64,000 bases of DNA, taken from DASUKM01 sp036278735. GTDB lineage: Bacteria > Acidobacteriota > Vicinamibacteria > Vicinamibacterales > 2-12-FULL-66-21. The stretch lies in assembly GCA_036278735.1 (NCBI GenBank), contig DASUKM010000050.1:109819-173818 (forward strand), read 5' to 3'. This document shows, piece after piece, positions 44,025 through 56,040 of the stretch; within the stretch, counting starts at the first letter, position 1; the number at the start of each line of letters is the position of its first letter. The translations under genes and the position numbers were made by a program. Under the pieces are notes generated by a model. The model saw nothing but the letters and a program-made list of their open reading frames with translations, did no database searches and was not told the DNA's origin.

Positions 44025-45072
44025 ACCGGTCCGCGAGTACCGGATCCGCGGCCCGTTCGTCGAGCTGACGACAGCACGTATCCGCGAACTGGTTCGAGAG
44101 CCCGAGGCGGTCTTCTGGGTTTTCGTGTTTCCCATCGTGCTGGCGGCGATTCTCGCGCTGGCGTTTCGAACCCGCCCCCCCGACGCGCTGCCGGTGGGCA
44201 TCACGGCGGGCCCCGCGGCGGAGGCCCGCCTGCAGGCGCTCGCCGCCGAGAAGACGCTGCGGGCCAGCATCCTGCCCGCACGCGACGCGCATGCCGCTCT
44301 CGTCCGCGGACGGATCGTGCTGCTCGTCTCGGCCGGCGAGACGCCGTCCTATGAGTACGATCCCACGCAGCCCGAGGCGCGCACGGCCCGCCTCGCCGTC
44401 GACGCCGCCCTGCAGCGCGCCGCCGGCCGGACCGACGCGTTCACGGCGAACGTGCGCGAAATCCGCGAGCCAGGGGCGCGCTACATCGACTTCCTGGTAC
44501 CTGGGCTGCTCGGCATGAACCTGATGGGCACGGGCATGTGGGGCATCGGCTTCTCGCTCGTCGTCGCCCGGAACGGCCACCTGCTCAAACGGCTCGTCGC
44601 GTCGCCTGCCCGTCGAAGCCATATCCTTGCGGCGCAACTGGCGTCGCGCCTGATTTTCCTGGTGCCGGAGGCGGGCGCGCTGCTCGTGTTCGCCTACGTC
44701 GCGCTCGGCGTGCCGATCCGTGGCTCGCTCTGGCTGCTGGTCGTCGTCTCGCTCATCGGCGCGCTGTCGTTCAGCGGCCTCGGCCTGCTCGCCGCGGCGC
44801 GGCCGACGACGATCGAGGGGGTGTCCGGCATCATGAACCTGGTCATGGTGCCGATGTGGATCTTCTCCGGAATCTTCTTCTCGACCGAGCGCTTCCCACC
44901 CGTCATGCAGCCGTTCGTCCAGGCACTGCCCCTGACGGCCCTCAACGATGCGCTGCGCGGCGTCATGCTGGAAGGTCTCGGCATCGTCCCACTGCTGCAC
45001 GAGCTGGCGCTGCTCGCGGCCTGGGGCGTCGTCAGCTTCGTGGTCGCCGTCAGGATTTTCAGATGGCAGTGA
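44017..45072 (+). CDS. ABC-2 type transporter permease
   Basis: A 351-residue membrane protein. After a first span (EAVFWVFVFPIVLAAILALAF) comes a periplasmic region of about 125 residues, then five or six spans containing FLVPGLLGMNLMGTGMWGIGFSLVVAR, LLKRLVASPARRSHILAAQLASR and LVMVPMWIFSGIFFSTERFPPVMQPF. This is the DrrB/YadH-like ABC-2 pattern. The ATPase gene overlaps its start. The GIFFS-ERFP loop is a family hallmark. Confidence 0.9.
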   Translation: MPEPVREYRIRGPFVELTTARIRELVREPEAVFWVFVFPIVLAAILALAFRTRPPDALPVGITAGPAAEARLQALAAEKTLRASILPARDAHAALVRGRIVLLVSAGETPSYEYDPTQPEARTARLAVDAALQRAAGRTDAFTANVREIREPGARYIDFLVPGLLGMNLMGTGMWGIGFSLVVARNGHLLKRLVASPARRSHILAAQLASRLIFLVPEAGALLVFAYVALGVPIRGSLWLLVVVSLIGALSFSGLGLLAAARPTTIEGVSGIMNLVMVPMWIFSGIFFSTERFPPVMQPFVQALPLTALNDALRGVMLEGLGIVPLLHELALLAAWGVVSFVVAVRIFRWQ

Positions 45073-45125
45073 CGTGTCACCTCGGCGATGCGCACGTCAT
45101 GGATGCGGGCGCGCGCGGCGGCGCG

Positions 45126-45160
45126 TGAAACTTTTCCGGCCGTCCCGGGTTCTTCCTAGC
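45126..45160 (+). promoter_or_regulatory. Possible ECF-sigma-type autoregulated promoter
   Basis: TGAAACTTTT at 45126-45135 resembles the GAAC/GAAACTT -35 element of ECF promoters, and a -10 would fall around 45152-45160 (TTCCTA). No sigma-70 hexamers are evident ahead of the sigma gene. ECF factors commonly read their own promoter; this assignment is tentative. Confidence 0.35.
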
Positions 45161-45177
45161 AGTGCGACGTCTCTGGC

Positions 45178-45711
45178 ATGACTGGCGCCGAACCGTTTGA
45201 GGCGTTCGTGCGGAGGCATCAGGACATGGTGTTTGCCACCGCCGTCCGCCTGCTCGGCAACGCCGCGGACGCGGAAGACGCGGCCCAGACCGCATTCCTG
45301 CGGGCGTTCGAGCGGTACTCGCAGCTCGCCGGCAATCCGGCGGCGTCGGGCTGGCTGAAGACCACCGTCCGCAACATCTGCCTCAACCACCTGTCCCGGT
45401 ATCGCGCGCGATTCCGGTTTTTCAGCGAGTTGGACAGACCCGATGCACGCACGTCGTACGAAGACGCGCTCGAGGCCCAGGTGTCGCGCGCGCTCGAAGC
45501 CGACCAGGCGAGCCGGCTCGACCGGCTCGAACAGGCGGTCCGTGGCCTGCCCGATCACCAGCGCGTGCCGCTCGTCCTCTTTCATTTCGAGGAGCTGGAC
45601 TACAACGACATCGCCCGGACGCTTGGCGTGTCGCTCGGCAAGGTGAAGACGGATATCCATCGAGGGCGGCAGGCGCTGCGGCGGCTGCTGACAGACGATG
45701 CCGCCGGATAA
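45178..45711 (+). CDS. ECF-type RNA polymerase sigma factor
   Basis: A 177-residue ECF sigma factor. Region 2 is at about 8-75 (FEAFVRRHQDMVFATAVRLLGNAADAEDAAQTAFLRAF), with WLKTTVRNICLNHLSRYRARFRF, and region 4 at about 115-170 (LPDHQRVPLVLFHFEELDYNDIARTLGVSLGKVKTDIHRGRQALRRLL). The following gene, a small membrane protein, overlaps it by 14 bp and is the likely anti-sigma factor. The putative regulon includes the third gene, a bactofilin-like/RDD protein. Confidence 0.9.
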   Translation: MTGAEPFEAFVRRHQDMVFATAVRLLGNAADAEDAAQTAFLRAFERYSQLAGNPAASGWLKTTVRNICLNHLSRYRARFRFFSELDRPDARTSYEDALEAQVSRALEADQASRLDRLEQAVRGLPDHQRVPLVLFHFEELDYNDIARTLGVSLGKVKTDIHRGRQALRRLLTDDAAG

Positions 45712-46096
45712 CGACGACCTCGAGGCGCTCGCCGATCGCGAGCTGCGGCGGCTGCCGGCGCCGCGTGCGCCGCAGACGCTGTTGCCACGCGTGATGGCTG
45801 CGGTCGAGGCCTGGTCGCCGCGTCCGTGGTACCTGCGCCCGTGGTTCGCGTGGCCGATCGTCTGGCGCGTCGCTTCGATGGCGCCGCTTGCCGCGCTCGC
45901 GTACTTCCTGGTACGTCTGCCGCCTCCGCCGCAGAGGCTCGTGGCGGCAACGGATGCGGGAGGGGTGCTCTGGAACCTGCTCGTCGTGCCGCTGCTGCCG
46001 TACATCTTCGTGATCGTCGGGCTGATGGGCCTCGCGTGCGTGGTCTTCGGCCTGGCATTGAACTACGTGCTCCTCGAAAAGGCCGAACAACCATGA
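45698..46096 (+). CDS. Small membrane protein, candidate anti-sigma factor
   Basis: A 132-residue protein. Residues 1-30 are polar (DDLEALADRELRRLPAPRAP), followed by a first span (VWRVASMAPLAALAYFLV) and a long hydrophobic pair near 85-125 (LWNLLVVPLLPYIFVIVGLMGLACVVFGLALNYVLL). No zinc-binding His/Cys motif is present, so it is not a classic ZAS protein. Position and overlap with the sigma gene make it the best anti-sigma candidate. It also overlaps the next gene by four bases (ATGA). Confidence 0.65.
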   Translation: MPPDNDDLEALADRELRRLPAPRAPQTLLPRVMAAVEAWSPRPWYLRPWFAWPIVWRVASMAPLAALAYFLVRLPPPPQRLVAATDAGGVLWNLLVVPLLPYIFVIVGLMGLACVVFGLALNYVLLEKAEQP

Positions 46097-47637
46097 AGCT
46101 TCGTCTTCTGCTGCCGCTGCTGCTCGCCTGCGCGACCGCCGCGCAGGCGCAGGACATCCACGTCGAATTCTCGAATCCGGCGCTCCGCATTCTCCAGAGC
46201 TACACGCTTCACCAGGGAGAAACGGCGCAGCAAGTCGTCGTGATCGGAGGCGACGCGACGATTGAGGGGGAGGTCGACGGCGATGTCGTCGTCATCCTCG
46301 GCGAGGCGAGGCTCGGACGTACAGCGGTCATCGAGGGATCGTTCATCACGGTCGCCGGCTCGGCTGCGATCGCCGAGGGCGCACGAGTGCACGGCGACGT
46401 CGTGACCATCGGCGGCTTCGATGCCGCGCCCCGCTTCACTCCGGGGGGGACACAGGTCGTCATCGGCACGGCCGGGCTCGGCACGAGCCTTCGACACCTC
46501 CTGCCGTGGATGACGCGCGGCCTCCTGTTCGGCCGGCTAATCGTTCCGGATCTGGCCTGGGTGTGGGCGGTCGCCGCGGCGTTCTTCCTGCTGAATTTGC
46601 TGCTCGAGCTGTTGTTCGATCGGCCGATCAGCGCGTGCGCGGCGGCGCTGCGCGCCACGCCGCTGTCGGCATTCGTCACCGGATTGCTCGTGATGCTGCT
46701 CGCCGGCCCCTTGTGCGCGCTGCTCGCCGTATCGGTCATCGGCATCGCGGTCATTCCGTTCCTGGTTTGCGCCCTGGCGCTGGGCTTTGTCATTGGACGG
46801 ATCGCGTTTGCGCGGTGGCTCGGGATGGCCGCTGTGTACCAGGCCGATCTCGACAACCGCGCACAGTCGCTGCGCTCGTTCGTCATCGGCTCGGCGATCA
46901 TGTGCGTCGCCTACATGATTCCGGTCCTTGGGGTGCTGACCTGGGCCATGGCGGCGGTGTTCGGCCTCGGCGCCGCCACGCAGGCCTTCGTGCGCGCCTA
47001 TCGCCGGGAGAATCCGCGGCCACGGCGAAAGACAGGCGCCGCGACCGCCGCGCCCGTCGTCACGGCGCCGGCAACGCTCGCGGTTGCCGCGCCGGTCGAG
47101 GGAGAGAGGGCAACCGCCCATGCAGCCGTTGCCGCCGTCGACGATGGATCGCTGTCGCCGCCGATGGCCGACTCGTTCAGTGCCGAGGCGGCTGCGCCGC
47201 AGATCGAGCGGCCGATGCCCCCGGGCGGCCTGCTCGGCCGTCCGCATGCGGCGTTTGCGGATCGTCTGGCCGCCCTGTGCCTCGACATCGTGCTCATCGC
47301 GATCGTCGCGCAGGTGCTCAGGCTCGATCGCTTGTTCTCGGACTATCCCCTGGGCGAGCACAATTTCCTCCTGCTCGCGCTCGTGTATCACGTCGGATTC
47401 TGGGCCTGGAAGCAAACCACCGTCGGCGGGATCATCTGTCAATTGCGTCTCGTGCGGGTCGACGGCGGGCGCGTCGGGTTCGCCGAAGCGCTCGTGCGCG
47501 GCTTGACGGGCATCTTCTCCCTCATCGTCGCCGGACTCGGGTTCCTCTGGATCCTGCGCGACCCGGAGCGGCAGGCCTGGCACGATCGCGTCGCCGGCAC
47601 CTACGTCGTCAAGGTGCCGCGGGACTGGCCGATTTAG
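46093..47637 (+). CDS. Secreted-leader protein with bactofilin-like beta-repeat, membrane spans and RDD domain
   Basis: A 514-residue protein. A signal peptide (MKLRLLLPLLLACATAAQAQ) is followed at about 50-115 by a beta-repeat of bactofilin type (GGDATIEGEVDGDVVVILGEARLGRTAVIEGSF). About four transmembrane helices follow (155-300), then a proline/alanine-rich linker and a C-terminal RDD domain (RPHAAFADRLAALCLDIVLIAI, GGIICQLRLVRVDGG, RQAWHDRVAGTYVV). The combination is unusual: a polymer-like scaffold on a membrane base with an RDD tail. It is third in the sigma operon. The function is unknown; membrane scaffolding in envelope stress is plausible. Confidence 0.75.
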   Translation: MKLRLLLPLLLACATAAQAQDIHVEFSNPALRILQSYTLHQGETAQQVVVIGGDATIEGEVDGDVVVILGEARLGRTAVIEGSFITVAGSAAIAEGARVHGDVVTIGGFDAAPRFTPGGTQVVIGTAGLGTSLRHLLPWMTRGLLFGRLIVPDLAWVWAVAAAFFLLNLLLELLFDRPISACAAALRATPLSAFVTGLLVMLLAGPLCALLAVSVIGIAVIPFLVCALALGFVIGRIAFARWLGMAAVYQADLDNRAQSLRSFVIGSAIMCVAYMIPVLGVLTWAMAAVFGLGAATQAFVRAYRRENPRPRRKTGAATAAPVVTAPATLAVAAPVEGERATAHAAVAAVDDGSLSPPMADSFSAEAAAPQIERPMPPGGLLGRPHAAFADRLAALCLDIVLIAIVAQVLRLDRLFSDYPLGEHNFLLLALVYHVGFWAWKQTTVGGIICQLRLVRVDGGRVGFAEALVRGLTGIFSLIVAGLGFLWILRDPERQAWHDRVAGTYVVKVPRDWPI

Positions 47638-47736
47638 GCGGGCGTCGGTGCGCGGGCTTGCGCTTCATGGCTCTTGGCCGTCGGTTCGACACATCCCTGT
47701 GCGCGATCGACGGCAGACTGCTCCGAGGATGTGCCC

Positions 47737-48249
47737 TCACCCGCGCGGGATTCTGTCCGTGGCCGAGCGGCGAAAGTCACGCATGAGATTGTCGTCAGGA
47801 AATGCGCGTCCTGGAATCATGAGGAAGACCGCGTCCGACAGGAACAGCATGAACTGATCGTCGAGCTCGCGCATTTTGTGGAAGTCGGTCCAAGGAAATC
47901 TGGACTGACCATTCTCACCCCTGATCGCCACTCCGAGCTCGTCCCAGCTGACGTCGTACGGCCGTTGTAACCCCCGCTGCTGGCGAAACACGCGTCTTGC
48001 CTTCGGCCCGATCGAGAGCTGCTGGCCGATTCCTGCGCCAGCCAAACCGAAGAACCACACAAAGCCGGTGGTGAGTGCGTCGCGAACGTTCCCTGCGCGC
48101 CACAGGACGAAAGCGCCCACGAGGACGAGCACCGACGCGACGAGGAGTAGAATCATCGTCCGCCGACCTGGCCTCGACGCCGCGCGAACGGCCGTCACGT
48201 ATTCTCGTTCTTCGAGCTGGACATGAAGTGTAGGCATTGCGGCCGTCAT
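47737..48249 (-). CDS. YcxB-like membrane protein
   Basis: A 170-residue protein with a short soluble N-terminal region (LHVQLEEREYVTAVRAASRPGRRT), two transmembrane helices (ILLLVASVLVLVGAFVLWR and ALTTGFVWFFGLAGAGIG) and a C-terminal soluble domain with ISWDEL-like VSWDELGVAIR, WTDFHKMRELDDQFMLFLSDAVFLMIPGRAF. This matches the YcxB family. Its ATG overlaps the stop of the HNH gene upstream (ATGA), so the two are translationally coupled. Confidence 0.72.
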   Translation of the reverse strand: MTAAMPTLHVQLEEREYVTAVRAASRPGRRTMILLLVASVLVLVGAFVLWRAGNVRDALTTGFVWFFGLAGAGIGQQLSIGPKARRVFRQQRGLQRPYDVSWDELGVAIRGENGQSRFPWTDFHKMRELDDQFMLFLSDAVFLMIPGRAFPDDNLMRDFRRSATDRIPRG

Positions 48250-48929
48250 CGTGCGCTGTCCTTAGAAGAATCGGGTAACGCCATCCCGGTGTCAGACCGT
48301 CGCGAGTCGTTGTTCTTCGTGTATACGGCATGGCCGATCGACCGCAATTCGCACAGGAACTGCTCAACCGGCATCTCGGCTTTGATCACGTTGCACGATC
48401 GGCAGGCAAGGGCCAGATTCGCGGGATCGAATCGCCTCCGATCGTGAAGCCGCTGCTTCGTGACAAAATGATCGACCTCGAACCGCAGAGTTCTCGGCGT
48501 CCGCGAGGCACATGCCTCTTCGTACACACCCCACGCCGTGCGCCCACAGTACGCGCACCTGTACCCTGCCGCATTGAGCAGAAATGCTCGCTGAAAATGC
48601 GTCTGGAGTTTCGTCGGGCACCGCTCACCGCGCGGAGTGCTTCGACCCTGCCGCACCCAGAGGTCGATCAGGTGCTGCCGCTCGGGCGGCGACACCAGGT
48701 GGTGCCCTCCCGCGCATCGAGCCAGAACGGCCAACATGCCATCCCGTAAGCGGTCCGCTTCGTCGGCCTCCCAGCACGGCGCCTTGTCGTGACCATCCCG
48801 CTTCACGCTCGCTCGCCACGTGGGAACCTGGAGAAACAGGGCGTAGCGATTGATCGCTTCCGACCACGTGCACGCTGGCGTTGCCCACGCCGGGTCCGGC
48901 GCGACGCTGTTCAATTGACGCCTCGGCAT
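48246..48929 (-). CDS. HNH endonuclease
   Basis: A 227-residue protein. The HNH nuclease fold is near 121-180: zinc ligands C125 and C128 (RCAYCG), the catalytic D153-H154 (FEVDHFVTKQR), N171 and C176/C179 (NLALACRSCN). The N-terminal 110 residues are unfamiliar. Its start has GGGAG in place, and the YcxB-like gene follows with an ATGA overlap. The substrate is DNA by family; its biological role (defence, mobility or repair) is not shown by context. Confidence 0.82.
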   Translation of the reverse strand: MPRRQLNSVAPDPAWATPACTWSEAINRYALFLQVPTWRASVKRDGHDKAPCWEADEADRLRDGMLAVLARCAGGHHLVSPPERQHLIDLWVRQGRSTPRGERCPTKLQTHFQRAFLLNAAGYRCAYCGRTAWGVYEEACASRTPRTLRFEVDHFVTKQRLHDRRRFDPANLALACRSCNVIKAEMPVEQFLCELRSIGHAVYTKNNDSRRSDTGMALPDSSKDSAR

Positions 48930-49194
48930 GTCGATTCTCCCTTCTATCTAGCTGGTCCAACGGCTCCAGCGCGCTGTCAGCCGTGGTGCACCGATGCGCG
49001 GATCATAGCGACACAGACTTGGAATTCACCATCCTGTTTCTGAAAAACGCGGGAGGGGTACATCGAGACGTGGCGAGGCGATGTCCGCTCGTGCGTCAGG
49101 ATCGCTGAATCTGCCAGGCACTCTTGACTCCCGCCAGGGGACGATGGCATCGTCGTCTCCCATCGCGGAGTCCAATTCCAACCAGGAGGTGACG
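48930..49194. other. Intergenic stretch without identified features
   Basis: No gene, strong promoter, repeat or RNA was recognised between the HNH start and the short leader frame at 49195. It is likely to contain promoters for both directions. Confidence 0.4.
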
Positions 49195-49209
49195 ATGACT
49201 CACCTGTAG
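49195..49209 (+). other. Four-codon leader frame MTHL with its own ribosome site
   Basis: CAGGAGGTGACG precedes ATG-ACT-CAC-CTG-TAG, and the next ribosome site (AGGAGG at 49208-49213) overlaps its stop and serves the ATG at 49221. This arrangement of two strong sites 24 bp apart could couple translation of the following gene or be chance. Confidence 0.35.
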
Positions 49210-49220
49210 GAGGCGTCATA

Positions 49221-49727
49221 ATGCGAGTGAAGATTCATGGAGGTACCGTCGGCCACGGCGACCCTCCGCTCTGCGAGACCTGCCGGTATGCCACGGTCGT
49301 GAGAGGCGCGAGCCTGGGCGACGAGATCGTCGAGTGCAGCCAGCTCGTGTGCGGCGGCGGCCGGATCACCTTTCCCGTTATGTCCTGCAGCAGCTATTCC
49401 GACAGGCGTCGGCCCTCGCTGCGCGAAATGGAGGAGATCGCCTGGATCCTCAGGAGCGATCCGAAGCGGAACGAGATCGGATTCGTTCGTGCGGCGAAGC
49501 TGCGCGATCGCGAGCGGTACGTGCTGGTCGAGGACGGAGTAGGCGAAGGCGGTCGCGCTATACCTCGGGACGTGCAGAAGGCGAGCGCGGACTCTAGCCG
49601 AGCGGCCACTCGCCCTTCTCGGCAAGAACCCTCACAGCGGGCAAGCAACGCAGCGACCGCCTCACTTGGCGCGAGGGATACAACTCCCCAGAAGCTCGCG
49701 CAGATACTGCCGCGCGCCATCGGGTAG
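49221..49727 (+). CDS. Small cysteine-containing protein of unknown function
   Basis: A 168-residue protein. The N-terminal half has LCETCRYATVVRG, IVECSQLVCGGGR and FPVMSCSSYSDRR, suggesting a metal- or cluster-binding module, followed by a helical EMEEIAWILRSDPKRNEIGFVRAAKLRDRERY. The C-terminal 45 residues (from about 125) are low-complexity and their DNA overlaps the inverted repeat at 49645-49722, so the original stop may have been lost. I do not recognise the family; the strong ribosome site and good coding character of the first 110 residues support a real gene. Confidence 0.6.
   Translation: MRVKIHGGTVGHGDPPLCETCRYATVVRGASLGDEIVECSQLVCGGGRITFPVMSCSSYSDRRRPSLREMEEIAWILRSDPKRNEIGFVRAAKLRDRERYVLVEDGVGEGGRAIPRDVQKASADSSRAATRPSRQEPSQRASNAATASLGARDTTPQKLAQILPRAIG
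49645..49722 (+). repeat. Left copy of a 75-bp imperfect inverted repeat
   Basis: About 75 bp (core CGACCGCCTCACTTGGCGCG) recur in inverted orientation at 51127-51205 with a few differences. On the minus strand this copy reads as a protein C-terminus ARQYLRELLGSCIPRAK followed by a stop. The reading RQYLREL-x-RAK-stop is shared with the other copy, so both are probably relics of the same gene end. Confidence 0.6.
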
Positions 49728-49756
49728 TCCGGCGGTGGAGTCCCGCGCCTCCGTAT

Positions 49757-49811
49757 CGCACGCGGCGCCGGCAGCTACGTCGTCAAGGTGCCGCGAGACT
49801 GGCCGATTTAG
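49757..49811 (+). pseudogene. Duplicated 3' end of the RDD-protein gene
   Basis: Encodes AGSYVVKVPRDWPI and a stop, nearly identical to the last 14 residues and following bases of the gene ending at 47637 (AGTYVVKVPRDWPI). Only about 55 bp are present. It is a stranded duplicate of a gene end with no start of its own. Confidence 0.65.
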
Positions 49812-49912
49812 CCGGACCTCGGCGGGCAGGACAGTATTCGATGCCTTCCCAGTAAACGCCTGGCGCCGTGTCCGTGGCAAGCGATCCCGGCGGGAAGACG
49901 TAGAATCGGCCC

Positions 49913-50716
49913 ATGGACACCGACCCCTTTGCCGGCTTCAAGGCTCAGCAACGCGAGATGTGGGGCGCGTTCGCACCCACCGCGACGTTCACGACGCGGC
50001 CGGCGGCGCGGCTCGTCGCGTTCGCCGGCATCCAGGCGGGCGAACGCGTCCTCGACGTCGGCACTGGCACGGGCGTCGTCGCGGTGACGGCCGCGCGCTC
50101 GGGCGCGCGCGTCTCGGGTGTCGACCTCACGCCGGCCCTGCTCGAGCATGCCCGGGAGAACGGCCGCATCGCGGGCGTCGACATCGCGTGGCACGAAGGG
50201 GACGCAGAGCGGCTCCCATTTCCCGACGGTGCGTTCGACGTCGTCGTCAGCCAGTTCGCGCACATATTCGCGCCGCGACCAGAGGAAGCCATCCGCGAGA
50301 TGCGGCGCGTGCTGAAACCGGGCGGTCGCGTCGCGTTCTCGACGTGGCCGCCAGACGATCTGATCGGCCGCATGTTCCGGTTCATGATGCGACATTTGCC
50401 GCCGCCACCGCCCGGCACCGCTCCGCCGCCGCTCTGGGGCGATCGACGGGTGGTGGCAGAGCGCCTCGGCTCGAAGTTCGCCGCACCAACATTCGAAGAC
50501 GCAGTCATGGAAGTGCCGGCGCTGAGCGTCGCTCACAATCGTCTCTTCCTCGAACAATCGGTTGGGCCGATTACCAACGTCATCGCGATGGCGCAGGGTG
50601 ACGCCGCGCGCCGCGCGCAGGTTCGATCGGAGGCCGACGCGCTGATCGGCGAATTCTTCGTTGACAATTGCGTGCACCAGCGGTATCTCCTCACGCGGGC
50701 AGGCGTGAATCCCTGA
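49913..50716 (+). CDS. Class I SAM-dependent methyltransferase (UbiE-like)
   Basis: A 267-residue methyltransferase. Motif I is ERVLDVGTGTGVVAVTAA, motif II SGVDLTPALLEHARENG, then GDAERLPFPDGAFDVVVSQFAHIFAPRPEEAIREMRRVLKPGGRVAFSTW, the UbiE/COQ5-like core. The middle holds a short proline run (PPPPPG). It is probably a small-molecule or lipid methyltransferase. It sits between the arms of the inverted repeat (49645 and 51127). Confidence 0.85.
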   Translation: MDTDPFAGFKAQQREMWGAFAPTATFTTRPAARLVAFAGIQAGERVLDVGTGTGVVAVTAARSGARVSGVDLTPALLEHARENGRIAGVDIAWHEGDAERLPFPDGAFDVVVSQFAHIFAPRPEEAIREMRRVLKPGGRVAFSTWPPDDLIGRMFRFMMRHLPPPPPGTAPPPLWGDRRVVAERLGSKFAAPTFEDAVMEVPALSVAHNRLFLEQSVGPITNVIAMAQGDAARRAQVRSEADALIGEFFVDNCVHQRYLLTRAGVNP

Positions 50717-51100
50717 TTGCTGAGCGCGCGCGCTCGACGAATGGCAGGCGGTGGGCCCGAGCGAACGAACCGTCGCGTCAGCACGGCCGACAGAAGCAGC
50801 GGCGGGATGACGATGGCGGCCGCCGCGATCCCGTCCGGCCACCCCCATCGGTGGCGATTGTAGAACTCCGCCGGCGACACCAGTGCCGGCACGTCTGCAG
50901 CGGCGCGGTCTGTCCCGTGGCGGGTTTCGATGACGAACGCGCCATGCGCGTCCTCGCCGACGATGAAGTCGCCCACCGCGCCGATTCGCGTGAGACCGAA
51001 ATGGAGCTGAGATCCTGCGGGTATCGACGAACGCCTGATCGGCGCTGGCGAGAAGAATTCCGACAACTCCCGAGAGGAGAAGCACGAAGCCGATCCCCAT
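50717..51100 (-). pseudogene. Frameshifted relic of a two-span membrane protein
   Basis: Reads MGIGFVLLLSGVVGILLASADQAF in one frame from an ATG at 51100, then switches frame near 51020 to GSQLHFGLTRIGAVGDFIVGEDAHGAFVIETRHGTD and AAAIVIPPLLLSAVLTRRF. The joined product would be a short protein with an N-terminal and a C-terminal span. No stop lies before the convergent methyltransferase gene. A sequencing error is the alternative. Confidence 0.4.
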
Positions 51101-51126
51101 TGTGGATTCCTGCGGGCAGGCAGGCG

Positions 51127-51205
51127 CGCGGCAGTATCTCCGCGAGCTTCCGAGAAGTCATCTTCCTCGCGCCAAGTGAGGCGGTCGCCGCGTTGCGGCG
51201 AACTT
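51127..51205 (-). repeat. Right copy of the 75-bp imperfect inverted repeat
   Basis: Inverse of 49645-49722. On the plus strand it reads RQYLRELPRSHLPRAK and stop. The pair encloses the UbiE-like methyltransferase gene, the duplicated RDD gene end and the membrane relic. Confidence 0.6.
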
Positions 51206-51433
51206 GCCGCTGAATTCCATTCGGAGGCTTGCAGGTCGGACGCAGGGCCGTCGAGTGTGGCCGCCTGCCTGGCGGATCCTGTCTCCCGCGCGGCAGGTCG
51301 TCAAGCGGCCTTCGCACACGTCGGCGGTCTGCCAGCCAAGCCAGGTAGTGGCCGCAGCGGCCATTTACAATGCGTGGGCAACACAAAGGGTGGACAGACG
51401 TGCGCATGAACGCCTGCCTCTCCGAAGGCAAAA

Positions 51434-51647
51434 GGGCGGGTCTGAAGACCCGCCCTACAACCATCGCCGGGCCTAAAGACCCGGCCTACGGCGGATGGCG
51501 GGTCTGAAGACCCGCCCTACAACCATCGGCGGATGGCGGGTCTGAAGACCCGCCCCGCAACCATCGCCGGGTCTAAACACCCGGCCTACGACGGATGGCA
51601 GGTCTGAAGACCCGCCCTACGGGGACGGCGGGTGTGAAGACCTGCCG
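51434..51647. repeat. Seven tandem imperfect stem-loop elements (REP-like)
   Basis: Seven copies of a 20-22 bp palindrome of the form GGCGGGTCTGAAGACCCGCC are spaced about 32 bp apart at 51434, 51466, 51498, 51536, 51567, 51597 and 51626. Some carry compensating changes that keep the stem (for example GCCGGGCC with GACCCGGCC). The short gaps contain CATCGSCGGATGG-like words. Related single copies occur at 28001, 31184 and around 60494-60540. No gene was seen between 51206 and 51433. Confidence 0.8.
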
Positions 51648-51686
51648 TACAAACGAAAAGGGCGGCGACGCCGCAGCGCCACCGCC

Positions 51687-51830
51687 CAATCCCCAATCGT
51701 CAATCCCCAATCGTCAATCGTCAATCGATCGCCAATCCATCAATCGCCAATCAATCGCCAATCGGCAATCCGTCGATCCCCAATCGACAATCTGCAATCC
51801 AATCGGCAATCGCCAATCAAAAATCGGAAA
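51687..51830. repeat. Short heptamer-word tract (CAATCSS) ending at the rpoC stop
   Basis: About 145 bp are made almost entirely of the words CAATCGC, CAATCCC, CAATCGT and CAATCGG with occasional single-base slips. It abuts the rpoC stop codon at 51831. The word size of seven and degenerate tandem arrangement resemble the STRR repeats of cyanobacteria. No open frame or stable single stem is evident. Confidence 0.75.
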
Positions 51831-56036
<4,206 letters not shown>

Positions 56037-56040
56037 ATCA

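Noticed and set aside
51434..51647. The regular repeat spacing looked like a CRISPR array
   Set aside because: The repeats are 20-22 bp palindromes that vary from copy to copy, the intervals are only about 10-15 bp and partly repetitive, and there are no cas genes.
47638..51830. Prophage or insertion sequence in the rearranged region
   Set aside because: No integrase, transposase, capsid or terminal inverted repeat with flanking duplication was found; only relics and dispersed repeats.
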